Assembly (NCBI GenBank): GCA_002709385.1
Contig: PAQS01000046.1
Location: 1 to 28,142, forward strand
Length of the DNA: 28,142 nucleotides
Reading direction: 5' to 3'
From: Waddliaceae bacterium
Lineage (GTDB): Bacteria > Chlamydiota > Chlamydiia > Chlamydiales > GCA-2709385
The position numbers and the translations under genes were made by a program. This document shows, one piece after another, positions 7,967 through 16,144 of the stretch. Under the pieces are notes generated by a model. That model searched no databases, was not told where the DNA came from, and was given only the letters and a program-made list of their open reading frames with translations. Position 1 is the first letter of the stretch; each line of letters starts with the position of its first letter.

Positions 7967-9073
7967 ATGACAGATTTAACGAAAATCGACAAGCCAAACA
8001 CTGAAATTACCGTGGCAATTGGAATGTCAGGAGGAGTAGACTCCTCTGTAGCTGCATATCTTCTTAAAAAACAAGGATATAATGTAATCGGTCTTTTCAT
8101 GAAAAACTGGGAGGAAGAGGGCGAAGATGGAGTATGTATTGCAGAAGAAGATTTTAGTGATGTTTCAGATGTTTGTGAGCAGCTAGATATTCCTTATTAC
8201 TCTGTCAATTTTAGCAAAAAGTATTGGGAACAAGTATTTTCACCCTGTTTAGAAGAATTTGATGCAGGATATACTCCAAATCCAGACGTCCTATGTAATC
8301 GTGAAATTAAATTTGATGCACTTTTAAATAAAGCGATTGAGTTAGGGGCAGATTATTTAGCAACAGGGCATTACTGCCAAATTCAAGAGCATAATGGTCG
8401 GCATTGCCTCGTTCGAGGAAAAGATAATGGAAAAGATCAAAGTTATTTTCTCTATATGATTAAAGACCATATTCTTGAAAAAGTACTCTTTCCCATTGGA
8501 GGCATGGAAAAGCCTCTCGTTCGTGAAATAGCTAAAGAAATCGGACTCATCACCGCTACTAAGAAAGACAGCACAGGAATTTGTTTTATCGGGAAACGCA
8601 ACTTTAAAAGCTTCCTAAAGAACTACATCGATCATAAACCCGGAAACTTCGAAACACCGGAAGGAAGGGTTGTAGGAACGCATGATGGCTTAGCTTTTTA
8701 TACTTGGGGGCAACGAAAAGGCTTAGGTATTGGTGGACCTGGAGAGGCCTGGTTCGTGGTAGGGAAAAATAGAGAAAAAAATACAGTTACTGTTGTGCAA
8801 GGAGAAAACCATCCCTTACTCCTTAAAAGTCAAATAGAAGGGAAAGAGTTAAGTTGGGTTGGAGAGGAACCCCAAAAATTACCATACCGCTGTACTGCAA
8901 AATTAAGGTACCGACAAGAAGATACCCATTGTACCATCACAAAAATTGAAGGGGATCGTATTTGGGTCGTATTTGATCAAGCTCAAAGAGCTGTTACTCC
9001 ACGACAATCTATCGTTTTTTATCAGAAAGAAATCTGTCTCGGGGGAGCTATCATCGATGGAGATTCTCTCTAG
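7967..9073 (+). CDS. mnmA: tRNA-specific 2-thiouridylase MnmA
   Basis: 368 residues, normal length. MnmA activates U34 of tRNAs for Lys, Glu and Gln with ATP and inserts sulfur to form 2-thiouridine. The PP-loop is SGGVDSS (21-27). The two conserved catalytic cysteines are visible as Cys110 in NPDVLCNREIKF and Cys206 in DSTGICFIGKR. The C-terminal half (GQRKGLGIGG and the following beta-barrel) is intact. The ATG at 7967 gives the expected N-terminus. It is a housekeeping gene sitting inside the interruption between two sugar operons, with no obvious functional link to them. Confidence 0.96.
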   Translation: MTDLTKIDKPNTEITVAIGMSGGVDSSVAAYLLKKQGYNVIGLFMKNWEEEGEDGVCIAEEDFSDVSDVCEQLDIPYYSVNFSKKYWEQVFSPCLEEFDAGYTPNPDVLCNREIKFDALLNKAIELGADYLATGHYCQIQEHNGRHCLVRGKDNGKDQSYFLYMIKDHILEKVLFPIGGMEKPLVREIAKEIGLITATKKDSTGICFIGKRNFKSFLKNYIDHKPGNFETPEGRVVGTHDGLAFYTWGQRKGLGIGGPGEAWFVVGKNREKNTVTVVQGENHPLLLKSQIEGKELSWVGEEPQKLPYRCTAKLRYRQEDTHCTITKIEGDRIWVVFDQAQRAVTPRQSIVFYQKEICLGGAIIDGDSL

Positions 9074-9101
9074 TATTTTGTAGGAAATTGAATATAAGAG
9101 A

Positions 9102-9128
9102 GTTATGTATATAACCCCTGTTTTTTTC
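9102..9128 (+). terminator. Weak candidate terminator after mnmA
   Basis: A short stem GTTAT/ATAAC (9102-9106 with 9111-9115) with a 4-base loop is followed by CCCTG and seven T. The stem is only 5 bp and AT-rich, so the call is tentative. Confidence 0.3.
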
Positions 9129-9158
9129 GAATAGTATGTTAAATTAAATTAATTGTGT

Positions 9159-9164
9159 TATAAT
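9159..9164 (+). promoter_or_regulatory. Candidate -10 element (TATAAT)
   Basis: A perfect TATAAT at 9159-9164 would start transcription near 9171, before the ATG at 9201. No good -35 element is visible at the expected distance. It is used here to prefer the 9201 start over in-frame starts at 9153 (TTG) and 9168 (ATG). Confidence 0.35.
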
Positions 9165-9200
9165 TCAATGTACATTGTAGCATTTAATTATGGTTGCGTA

Positions 9201-9377
9201 ATGTTTAGATTTATATTTAATTTTATTATTTTTGGTTTTATTTTCTATTTAATGGGACGCTACATGCCTGATACGATGGCAACCTTACAAGGTTGGTGTG
9301 ACGGAGCATTAAATCAAGCTCATGAGTGGGTAGGGCAAATAGCTGATATGGTTAAAAATTCTTCCAGCTCCAGCTAA
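9201..9377 (+). CDS. Small single-pass membrane protein, unknown
   Basis: 58 residues from the ATG at 9201. Residues 2-18 are strongly hydrophobic and Phe-rich (FRFIFNFIIFGFIFYLM), forming one membrane helix. A soluble tail follows with two Trp (LQGWCDG and HEWVG) and a run of Ser at the end. No family is recognised. It ends 2 bases from the convergent glycosyltransferase gene and is followed by a hairpin that could terminate it. Longer readings from 9153 or 9168 are possible but would start in or beside the TATAAT. Confidence 0.5.
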   Translation: MFRFIFNFIIFGFIFYLMGRYMPDTMATLQGWCDGALNQAHEWVGQIADMVKNSSSSS

Positions 9378-9379
9378 AA

Positions 9380-11596
9380 CTACTTGTTTGTAGAAGCATG
9401 CTTGACAATAGGTGATGTTTTTTGCATCACCTTCTTTATTTGCTCTAGCAGTGTTTTAGCCATTCGCTCGTAGTTGAACTGTTCGTCGATTGCTTTTTTT
9501 AAGTTTCTTCCGATCTGTATTCGTTCGGAATCATTTTTTAAGTAATAGTTGCACTTGTCTACAAGTTCTTCTCGAGACGAATAGTAATCAAAATGCTCTC
9601 CTGCACGTAAGCACTCAGGCAGTCCTTGCCAACGAATATTTTCTGGAATTTTATAAATAAGAAAAAAAGCGCCTAATCGTCCGCCATCAAAGATCCTTGG
9701 GTGGTATTCATTCCATGGATTTAGTGAGAGGTTAATTTTGCATTTAAGAAAAGTCTCTAAGTATGCCTCACGACTATTGGCATGTCCGGTAGCATATTTA
9801 GCTAAGTTGGGAAACTGATTCCAATTTGCTCCAGATAAGTTCAACTTAAACTTCTTTTTATTTAAGTAATTAGCAACAGATAAGCATAATTTTTCGTGTA
9901 AATAAGTTAGTGGCATACTGCCCCAGTCATACTGTCCAGCTAATTTTTCACATGCATAGAGGTCCATGAATGATTCTTCTTTAAGAAGATTCAGCATGGT
10001 TTTTTCAGATTCAAGAATCTGTTTATTTTCTTGAGGGCTTATCTGATGTGGAGCATGAGTATTGATCAGAGAAAGCAAATCCTGAGAAGATTGCATTGTC
10101 TTCGTTATACCAACATCGTAGAGATCTTTCATGGGATAAGAAACTGCATCAATACAAGGCTTCTCTGCAGGAAGAAAGTCAAATAGAACTTGTTCTGGAG
10201 ATAGACCCGATTGAAGTACAGGTTCAACAAAACGCTTTTGCATCAATAAATAGAGTTCATAAGGATTTGTTTCCTCTTTAGAAAGGTACTCAGGTAAATC
10301 CATATGGGGGCGTAAGTCTTGGACAGGGTAAATTTTTGGAGCACCTTTTATATCAATAGGAGCACCAATTTTTTTATAAATATTTGGAGTTCCAATAATC
10401 AAATCAGGTTTGAAGTGGGCGATTTCAATTAAAGAAGCATGCATGAAATCTGTTTGATCTGGTGGGCAAGTAGGGTGTATATATACTTCGCAACCTAAAT
10501 CAGCTAAAGCTACAGCAATATTACGAGAAAACTGCTTAACGGCTACAGTATGACAAGCCAAAATCACATAAACTCTTGCTTTGGCACCCTCTATTATATC
10601 TTTTCTTCGCTTGCAGAATTCTTCGCTGACATAATACGCACTGATTTCTTCATGTAGTCGGTGCACATTTTGGAAGATTTCTTTAGATAATAATTTGATC
10701 GTTTTATAAGCCTCTAATGCCAATTCTTTGTGTGGAGAAATGACCTGTTGACAAGCTGTGATACTGGAACGGATATGCTCCATTTTTTTTAGTAAACAAT
10801 CTTTGTATTCAGAAATATGCCATAGGGTAAGTCGACCATTTTGAAGCAAAGGAAAATAATAAGGGTCCTGAAGAAATACTTGGATGATCCCAAAATGAGA
10901 AAAAACAATAACAGCGCAAGTAGGGATTTGTCCATGTTGTGTTGGAGATAAAAACTTCTTTATCTCACTTTCTTCCAAAGCACCATCAAGAAGCATAAAA
11001 GAAGAACTTGAACAAGAAAGTTGAATGTTCATTTTTTCTACAGGAGGGTACTCTTTACTTAAACGAGTTTTTTGTTGAGCTTCTTGAGTTAAAAATTTAC
11101 TAGCAAAAATAAAAGAACGACGATCTTCTAAAAAATCTAATTCTTTCTCCATTTCTTTGTTGTAAGAAGTTCTTTTGGTTTGTGGAATTTGAATCTTGAA
11201 TTGAGGTTTTTTATTTGCAGAAGGAGAAGAGAAAGGATGATTTTTTAGAAAAGCTTCTAATTCTTCTATGCGATAAGGCACCTGTTCAATCATTAGAGTT
11301 AAATGAGAGTGGTGAAGAAGAGCTTGTCGTATTTGCGCATCGTTACGTGCCGCAGTTTTTGCAGATCTAAGAGGGTCTTTTTCTTGAGCAACTAAGTCTT
11401 TGTAAGAGCGTTGCAAATGAATGCATTTTTCAGACTGATTGCAAACTTCTTCCAGATGAGTCTTGTCGATAGTAGTTCCAAGGTGGATTTCGAAAAGTTT
11501 TATCTCATCACAAGCAGCTCCAAGTTCCTTATGCATAAAATCTAAGAGCTGTGCAGCTCCACTATTGCTATTGGAAATGATCAAAATACGAGACAT
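9380..11596 (-). CDS. Large CgeB-type glycosyltransferase with unknown N-terminal half
   Basis: 738 residues. The C-terminal half looks like the CgeB/YkvP-like GT family: a Rossmann-like stretch from residue ~341 (RVYVILACHTVAVKQFSRNI), PDLIIGTP (397-404), and the donor-site region LKCKINLSLNP (618-628) through HPRIFDGGRLGAFFL (632-646), matching the Glyco_trans_1_2 pattern. A helical tail follows. Residues 1-330 begin with a Rossmann-like start (SRILIISNSNSGAAQLL) but match nothing I recognise. Family members transfer sugars to spore or surface polymers. Its position between the two sugar operons, divergent from the second, suggests it uses the sugar they make. Acceptor and donor are unknown. 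Confidence 0.75.
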   Translation of the reverse strand: MSRILIISNSNSGAAQLLDFMHKELGAACDEIKLFEIHLGTTIDKTHLEEVCNQSEKCIHLQRSYKDLVAQEKDPLRSAKTAARNDAQIRQALLHHSHLTLMIEQVPYRIEELEAFLKNHPFSSPSANKKPQFKIQIPQTKRTSYNKEMEKELDFLEDRRSFIFASKFLTQEAQQKTRLSKEYPPVEKMNIQLSCSSSSFMLLDGALEESEIKKFLSPTQHGQIPTCAVIVFSHFGIIQVFLQDPYYFPLLQNGRLTLWHISEYKDCLLKKMEHIRSSITACQQVISPHKELALEAYKTIKLLSKEIFQNVHRLHEEISAYYVSEEFCKRRKDIIEGAKARVYVILACHTVAVKQFSRNIAVALADLGCEVYIHPTCPPDQTDFMHASLIEIAHFKPDLIIGTPNIYKKIGAPIDIKGAPKIYPVQDLRPHMDLPEYLSKEETNPYELYLLMQKRFVEPVLQSGLSPEQVLFDFLPAEKPCIDAVSYPMKDLYDVGITKTMQSSQDLLSLINTHAPHQISPQENKQILESEKTMLNLLKEESFMDLYACEKLAGQYDWGSMPLTYLHEKLCLSVANYLNKKKFKLNLSGANWNQFPNLAKYATGHANSREAYLETFLKCKINLSLNPWNEYHPRIFDGGRLGAFFLIYKIPENIRWQGLPECLRAGEHFDYYSSREELVDKCNYYLKNDSERIQIGRNLKKAIDEQFNYERMAKTLLEQIKKVMQKTSPIVKHASTNK
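9410..9442 (+). terminator. Hairpin likely terminating the small membrane-protein gene
   Basis: AGGTGATG (9410-9417) pairs perfectly with CATCACCT (9425-9432) over a T-rich 7-base loop and is followed by TCTTTATTTG. It lies 33 bases after the stop of the 58-residue gene and inside the 3' coding end of the opposite glycosyltransferase gene. Confidence 0.45.
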
Positions 11597-11684
11597 AACT
11601 ACTCCACTCTTTTGAACTCAAGATAACGAAAAATCTGCAAAAAATACATATATATCGATAGACTGAGCCGGGGAGGCTTGGTCT

Positions 11685-12725
11685 ATGCTTGCAGCTATTA
11701 TTGTGAAACAAAAAGAACCCTTAGAGTTAGTAAATCTACAAATAACTGACCCTCTAAGTTATGGACAGGTTCTTGTGCGTGTTCACTACAGTGGGATTTG
11801 TGGATCTCAGTTAGGTGAAATAGAAGGGGTTAAGGGGGAAGATCCCTATTTACCCCATTGCCTAGGTCATGAAGGAGCTGGGCTTGTAGAAGAAATAGGT
11901 CCCGGGGTTAAAAATGTAAAAGTCGGAGACCATGTAGTCCTTCATTGGCGACCAGGACAAGGTATTCAAGCAGAAGCTCCTCGATATCAGTGGGGAAATA
12001 AAACAGTCCATGCAGGTTGGGTTACCAGTTTTAACGAACAAGCCATCGTATCCGAAAATCGTCTTACCGTTATTCCTAAAGACCTTAACTTAGAAGAAGC
12101 CGCACTTTTAGGTTGTGCTGTCACAACAGGGCTTGGAGTGATTTCAAACAACGCCAAAGTTCGCATCGGTGAATCAATACTCGTTATAGGCGCCGGAGGG
12201 GTAGGACTCAACGTCATTCAAGGAGCTCGTATGGCGTCAGCTTATCCAATCATTGCCGTTGATCGTTGTCACCATAAGCTATCACTAGCAAAAGAGTTAG
12301 GAGCGACTCATCTTATTCATACAGGAGAACAGAACCTCTCTGAAGAAGTTCAGCGTTTGCTGCAAGGTGTTGGAGCAGATATTGTTGTAGAAAATACTGG
12401 GAAAATAGAGCTTATGGAACAAGCCTATGAACTTTGCTCGAATAAAGGACGAACTATTTTTGTAGGGGTGCCACCGCAAAAAGAAAAACCATCCTTTCGC
12501 TCTTTACCTTTACATTTTGGCAAAAGCATTAGTGGATCTCACGGAGGAGAGACAGAACCCACAACAGAAATCCCGCGCTATGTTCGCTTAATGCAATCTG
12601 GAAAGCTTCACTTGAGCCCTCTAATCACAGATCGTATTCCTTTGCATGATGTCAATATTGCTCTTGATAAGATGCGACAAAGTCAAATTCGTGGACGCTG
12701 TGTACTTAAAATAAGTGAGGACTAA
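11685..12725 (+). CDS. Zinc-type medium-chain alcohol/sugar dehydrogenase
   Basis: 346 residues, MDR superfamily. The catalytic zinc ligands are visible: Cys39 (GICGSQ), His62-Glu63 (LGHEGAG) and Cys144 (LLGCAVTTG). The cofactor Rossmann fold has GAGGVG (169-174). The four-cysteine structural-zinc lobe normally near residue 95-110 is absent; that stretch contains no Cys. It probably oxidises or reduces a hydroxyl of a sugar intermediate with NAD(P). It has a strong GGGAGG Shine-Dalgarno (11671-11676) and is the first gene of the second sugar operon, overlapping the next start by one base (TAATG). Confidence 0.88.
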   Translation: MLAAIIVKQKEPLELVNLQITDPLSYGQVLVRVHYSGICGSQLGEIEGVKGEDPYLPHCLGHEGAGLVEEIGPGVKNVKVGDHVVLHWRPGQGIQAEAPRYQWGNKTVHAGWVTSFNEQAIVSENRLTVIPKDLNLEEAALLGCAVTTGLGVISNNAKVRIGESILVIGAGGVGLNVIQGARMASAYPIIAVDRCHHKLSLAKELGATHLIHTGEQNLSEEVQRLLQGVGADIVVENTGKIELMEQAYELCSNKGRTIFVGVPPQKEKPSFRSLPLHFGKSISGSHGGETEPTTEIPRYVRLMQSGKLHLSPLITDRIPLHDVNIALDKMRQSQIRGRCVLKISED

Positions 12726-13786
12726 TGGAAAGAGAGCTTGTGTGTACAGAAGCCATCCGAGAAGCCACTCTGCAATGTATGGAAGAAGATGACTCTGTTT
12801 ATCTGATGGGGCTAGGAGTTCCTGATCCTAAAGCCATTTTTGGAACGACCCAAGGTCTACAAGAATTGTTCGGAAGCAAACGTGTAATGGATATGCCTCT
12901 GAGCGAAAATGCCATGACAGGAGTTGCCATCGGTTCCGCTATCGCAGGGAAACGACCTATACTGATCCATCAAAGAATGGATTTCACTTTACTCGCTCTA
13001 GATCAAGTCATCAATAACGCAGCAAAGTGGCACTACATGTTTGATGGGATCATGAAAGCACCACTCGTGATTCGTATGATGGTTGGGCGTGGGTGGGGAC
13101 AAGGACCTCAACACTCACAAAGTCTCCAAGCACTCTATGCACAAATTCCAGGACTTAAAGTTGTCATGCCTTCCACACCATACAACTCCAAAGGTCTATT
13201 AGTAGCAGCCATAGAAGATGATAATCCTGTAATTTTCATCGAACATCGATGGATTCATGGAGTAAAAGGTCACGTTCCCTCCGAAAAATACAAAATTCCT
13301 TTAGGGAAAGCACGTACTGTCTATGAAGGAAAAGACCTTACCATAATCTCCAGCTCCTATATGAGTTTAGAAGCACAAAGAGCTGTCGAATACCTGCAAA
13401 ATCAAGGGCTATCAATAGAACTTATCGATTTACAAAGTATCCGGCCTCTAGATACAGAAACTATGATTCACTCAGTAAATAAAACAGGGAAAGTACTTGT
13501 TGTTGACGGAGCTTGGAAAAGCTTTGGGGTTTCTGCAGAAATCATAGCATTGCTTACAGAGGAATGTTGGGACTCTCTGAAAAGTCCACCAAAACGTCTT
13601 TGTTTTCCAGAATACCCCACACCAACCTCTTGGATATTGGCACAAGATTACTACCCTAGAGCACATAACATTGTAAGTGCCGTGTGCGAAATGATGGAAA
13701 TTCCAGAGATGAACATTGAAGAGCTTGAACGATCATCAGTAGCTACTCTAGACGCTCCTGATTGCAACTTTACAGGTCCATTTTAA
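12725..13786 (+). CDS. Thiamine-diphosphate-dependent E1 component, beta subunit-like
   Basis: 353 residues, transketolase pyrimidine-binding domain followed by the transketolase C-terminal domain, as in pyruvate/acetoin dehydrogenase E1-beta. Visible landmarks are TEAIREATLQCME (8-20), MPLSENAMTGVAIGSA (57-72) with the conserved Glu that activates TPP, HQRMDF, GPQHSQSL and the C-terminal LIDLQSIRPLD. It should form an alpha2beta2 enzyme with the E1-alpha at 3560-4555. It is flanked by a dehydrogenase and two sugar aminotransferases, not by E2/E3 genes. Start and stop overlap both neighbours by one base (TAATG), indicating tight translational coupling. Confidence 0.87.
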   Translation: MERELVCTEAIREATLQCMEEDDSVYLMGLGVPDPKAIFGTTQGLQELFGSKRVMDMPLSENAMTGVAIGSAIAGKRPILIHQRMDFTLLALDQVINNAAKWHYMFDGIMKAPLVIRMMVGRGWGQGPQHSQSLQALYAQIPGLKVVMPSTPYNSKGLLVAAIEDDNPVIFIEHRWIHGVKGHVPSEKYKIPLGKARTVYEGKDLTIISSSYMSLEAQRAVEYLQNQGLSIELIDLQSIRPLDTETMIHSVNKTGKVLVVDGAWKSFGVSAEIIALLTEECWDSLKSPPKRLCFPEYPTPTSWILAQDYYPRAHNIVSAVCEMMEIPEMNIEELERSSVATLDAPDCNFTGPF

Positions 13787-14910
13787 TGATCCAGACCATA
13801 AAAGAAACCATTCCCTATGTAGATTTAGCAGCAGAACACGTTTCGATAAAAGACGAATTATTAGAAGCTGTCAAGCGTGTGATAGAGCACGGGCAATTTA
13901 TCTTAGGGCCAGAAGTAGAAGCTTTCGAAAAAGCCTTTGCGCAGATCTGCGGAACAAACTACGCAGTAGGAGTGAACTCAGGAACTGATGCATTGATCCT
14001 AGCTTTGAAAGCTTTAGGAATAGGTACAGGAGATGAAGTAATCACCGTACCAAATTCATTTATCGCCACAACAGCCGCAATTTGCTTGACAGGTGCCCAG
14101 CCTAAGTTTGTAGATGTGAATGAGCAAGGCTTAATGGATCCCTCTCTTTTAGAAGCCCAAGTAAATGAAAAAACAAAAGCTTTATTACCTGTCCATCTAA
14201 GTGGTCTGCCATGTGACATGAACAGAATTAAAGCGTTCTGCAAAAAACACAAGCTTTTCCTTATCGAAGATGCAGCACAAGCAATTTTAGCAGAGTATCA
14301 AGGACAAAGAGTAGGTAGCTTTGGAGATATAGGTTGCTTTAGTTTACATCCCTTGAAAACATTGAACGCTTGTGGTGATGGGGGAGTTCTGACTTTTAAT
14401 AACCCAGAACTCTATGAAAAAATTCTGATGCTTAGAAATTTAGGGCTTAAAAATCGCGATCAAGCCATTTTGTGGAGTAGCAATAGTCGCCTCGATACCA
14501 TGCAAGCAGCTATTCTCCTCGTAAAACTACGGTATCTCGCAGAATGGACAGAAAAACGTAGAGAACATGCCCTTGCTTATAATCAATCTTTAAATGGAAT
14601 TGAAGGTTTGAAACTTCCTCAAGAAGACCCTAGCTGCTTAGGAGTATATCACACATATGTTGTTCGAGCGGCAAGACGAGATGCCTTACAAGAATATTTA
14701 GAAAAACAAGGAATTGGAAGTAAAATACACTATCCTATTCCTATTCATCTACAAGAAGCAGCAAAAGACCTAGGTTATAAAAGAGGAGACTTTCCTGTTT
14801 GTGAAAGAGAAGCTCAAAACATCCTCAGCCTACCAATTTATCCAGATTTAAAAGAAGAACAACGAGAGCAGATCTGCGCTGCCATTCGAGAATTTTATGG
14901 AGAAGTATAA
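13786..14910 (+). CDS. PLP-dependent sugar aminotransferase (DegT/DnrJ/EryC1), first copy
   Basis: 374 residues, full length for the family. NSGTDAL (64-70), EDAAQA (161-166) with Asp162 for the PLP nitrogen, and SLHPLKTLNACGDGG (186-200) with Lys191 as probable Schiff-base lysine. These enzymes convert a ketosugar nucleotide to an aminosugar using glutamate. The ATG at 13786 overlaps the E1-beta stop (TAATG); a longer reading from 13762 adds 8 residues overlapping E1-beta and is not favoured. The downstream gene is a second, clearly related aminotransferase. Confidence 0.92.
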   Translation: MIQTIKETIPYVDLAAEHVSIKDELLEAVKRVIEHGQFILGPEVEAFEKAFAQICGTNYAVGVNSGTDALILALKALGIGTGDEVITVPNSFIATTAAICLTGAQPKFVDVNEQGLMDPSLLEAQVNEKTKALLPVHLSGLPCDMNRIKAFCKKHKLFLIEDAAQAILAEYQGQRVGSFGDIGCFSLHPLKTLNACGDGGVLTFNNPELYEKILMLRNLGLKNRDQAILWSSNSRLDTMQAAILLVKLRYLAEWTEKRREHALAYNQSLNGIEGLKLPQEDPSCLGVYHTYVVRAARRDALQEYLEKQGIGSKIHYPIPIHLQEAAKDLGYKRGDFPVCEREAQNILSLPIYPDLKEEQREQICAAIREFYGEV

Positions 14911-16029
14911 ATGCGTGTTCCCTTTTCTTACTTAGATCGTCAATTTTCTGATATTGAAACGTTTCTCGATGATCTTCGTCATTTCGTTCCTTCTGGAGAC
15001 TTCACTTTGGGAGCTCCATTGCAAAAGTTCGAAAAAGATTTTGCAAATTACTGTGAAGCCCCTCATGGAATTGGAGTAGCCAGCGGCACCGATGCTCTCA
15101 TCATAGCTCTAAAGCTTTTAGGTGTGGGCCCCGGGGATGAGGTGATCACAACACCCATGACATTTATTGCAACAGTAGGCGCTATTATTGCAACAGGAGC
15201 TATTCCGCGTTTTGTTGATAGTGAAGATGGATTTGTTATCGATGCTAACAAAATAGAAGCTGCCATTAACGAAAGTACAAAAGCCATTTTGCCTGTTCAC
15301 TATACAGGAAACCTGGCTGATATGCCTCGTATTCGAGAAATTGCAGACCAACACCAACTCGCTGTTGTAGAAGACGCATGCCAAGCAATAGGCGGACGCA
15401 TAAACGGTCACGCAGTAGGGTATTGGAGCGACGCCACAGCTTTTAGCTTTCACCCATTAAAGAATTTGAATGTGTGGAGCGATGGGGGGATGATCATCAC
15501 TCACTCTGACGACCTAGCCGAAAAAATACGCCTTTATCGTAACCACGGATTGATCAACCGAGATGAAGTAAAAAGTTTTGGTGTCAATTCCCGTTTAGAT
15601 ACCCTACAAGCATTGATTGCCAACCGTCTCATGCCTTCTATGCCCGAAGGCTTAAAAAGAAGAAGAGATATTGCTCAGCAATACGACGATGCCTTTAAAA
15701 AATTATCATCACATATACAAGTTCCTCATCGACGCAAAGAAGTAGAGCACGCATTTCATTTATATTTGCTAAGAGTAGAACAGCGGAACGATTTATTAGA
15801 GTTTTTGATCGGTCAAGGAATTGAGGCGAAAATACACTACCCCATACCTTTACATCTACAAGAAGCAGCATTGGAGCTGGGGTACAAAAGAGGGGACTTC
15901 CCTCAATGTGAAGCAGATTGTGAAAAAATCATCACCTTACCCGTTCATCAATATTTGAATGAAGATGAAATCACATTTGTCATAAAGCAAGTACAAGAGT
16001 TTTATTCAAAAAAACTAGTATCATTATAG
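14911..16029 (+). CDS. PLP-dependent sugar aminotransferase (DegT/DnrJ/EryC1), second copy
   Basis: 372 residues. ASGTDAL (57-63), EDACQAIGG (154-162) with Asp155, and [15 protein letters not shown] (179-193) with Lys184. It begins directly after the stop of the first copy and shares many identical stretches with it ([39 protein letters not shown]), so the two arose by tandem duplication. Different residues after the active-site Lys and at the N-terminus suggest separate substrates or ring positions. It is the last gene of the operon, followed by a terminator at 16081. Confidence 0.92.
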   Translation: MRVPFSYLDRQFSDIETFLDDLRHFVPSGDFTLGAPLQKFEKDFANYCEAPHGIGVASGTDALIIALKLLGVGPGDEVITTPMTFIATVGAIIATGAIPRFVDSEDGFVIDANKIEAAINESTKAILPVHYTGNLADMPRIREIADQHQLAVVEDACQAIGGRINGHAVGYWSDATAFSFHPLKNLNVWSDGGMIITHSDDLAEKIRLYRNHGLINRDEVKSFGVNSRLDTLQALIANRLMPSMPEGLKRRRDIAQQYDDAFKKLSSHIQVPHRRKEVEHAFHLYLLRVEQRNDLLEFLIGQGIEAKIHYPIPLHLQEAALELGYKRGDFPQCEADCEKIITLPVHQYLNEDEITFVIKQVQEFYSKKLVSL

Positions 16030-16080
16030 TTTGCTCTAACATTCGAGGTGTTTGCAAAAATCAGACAAAGCCTATTGCTC

Positions 16081-16118
16081 AATAGCACAGTCCTGTGTAG
16101 ACTGCGCTATTCTTTTTT
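16081..16118 (+). terminator. Rho-independent terminator of the second sugar operon
   Basis: AATAGCACAGTC (16081-16092) pairs with GACTGCGCTATT (16100-16111), 11 of 12 positions, 7-base loop, followed by CTTTTTTG. It lies 52 bases after the second aminotransferase gene. Confidence 0.82.
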
Positions 16119-16144
16119 GATTTTAGTGCATGAAGGAGTGTTTG

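Noticed and set aside
11612-11650. TTGAAC...TACATA as promoter of the second sugar operon
   Set aside because: The spacing is 27 bases, far from the 16-18 usual for sigma-70 promoters.
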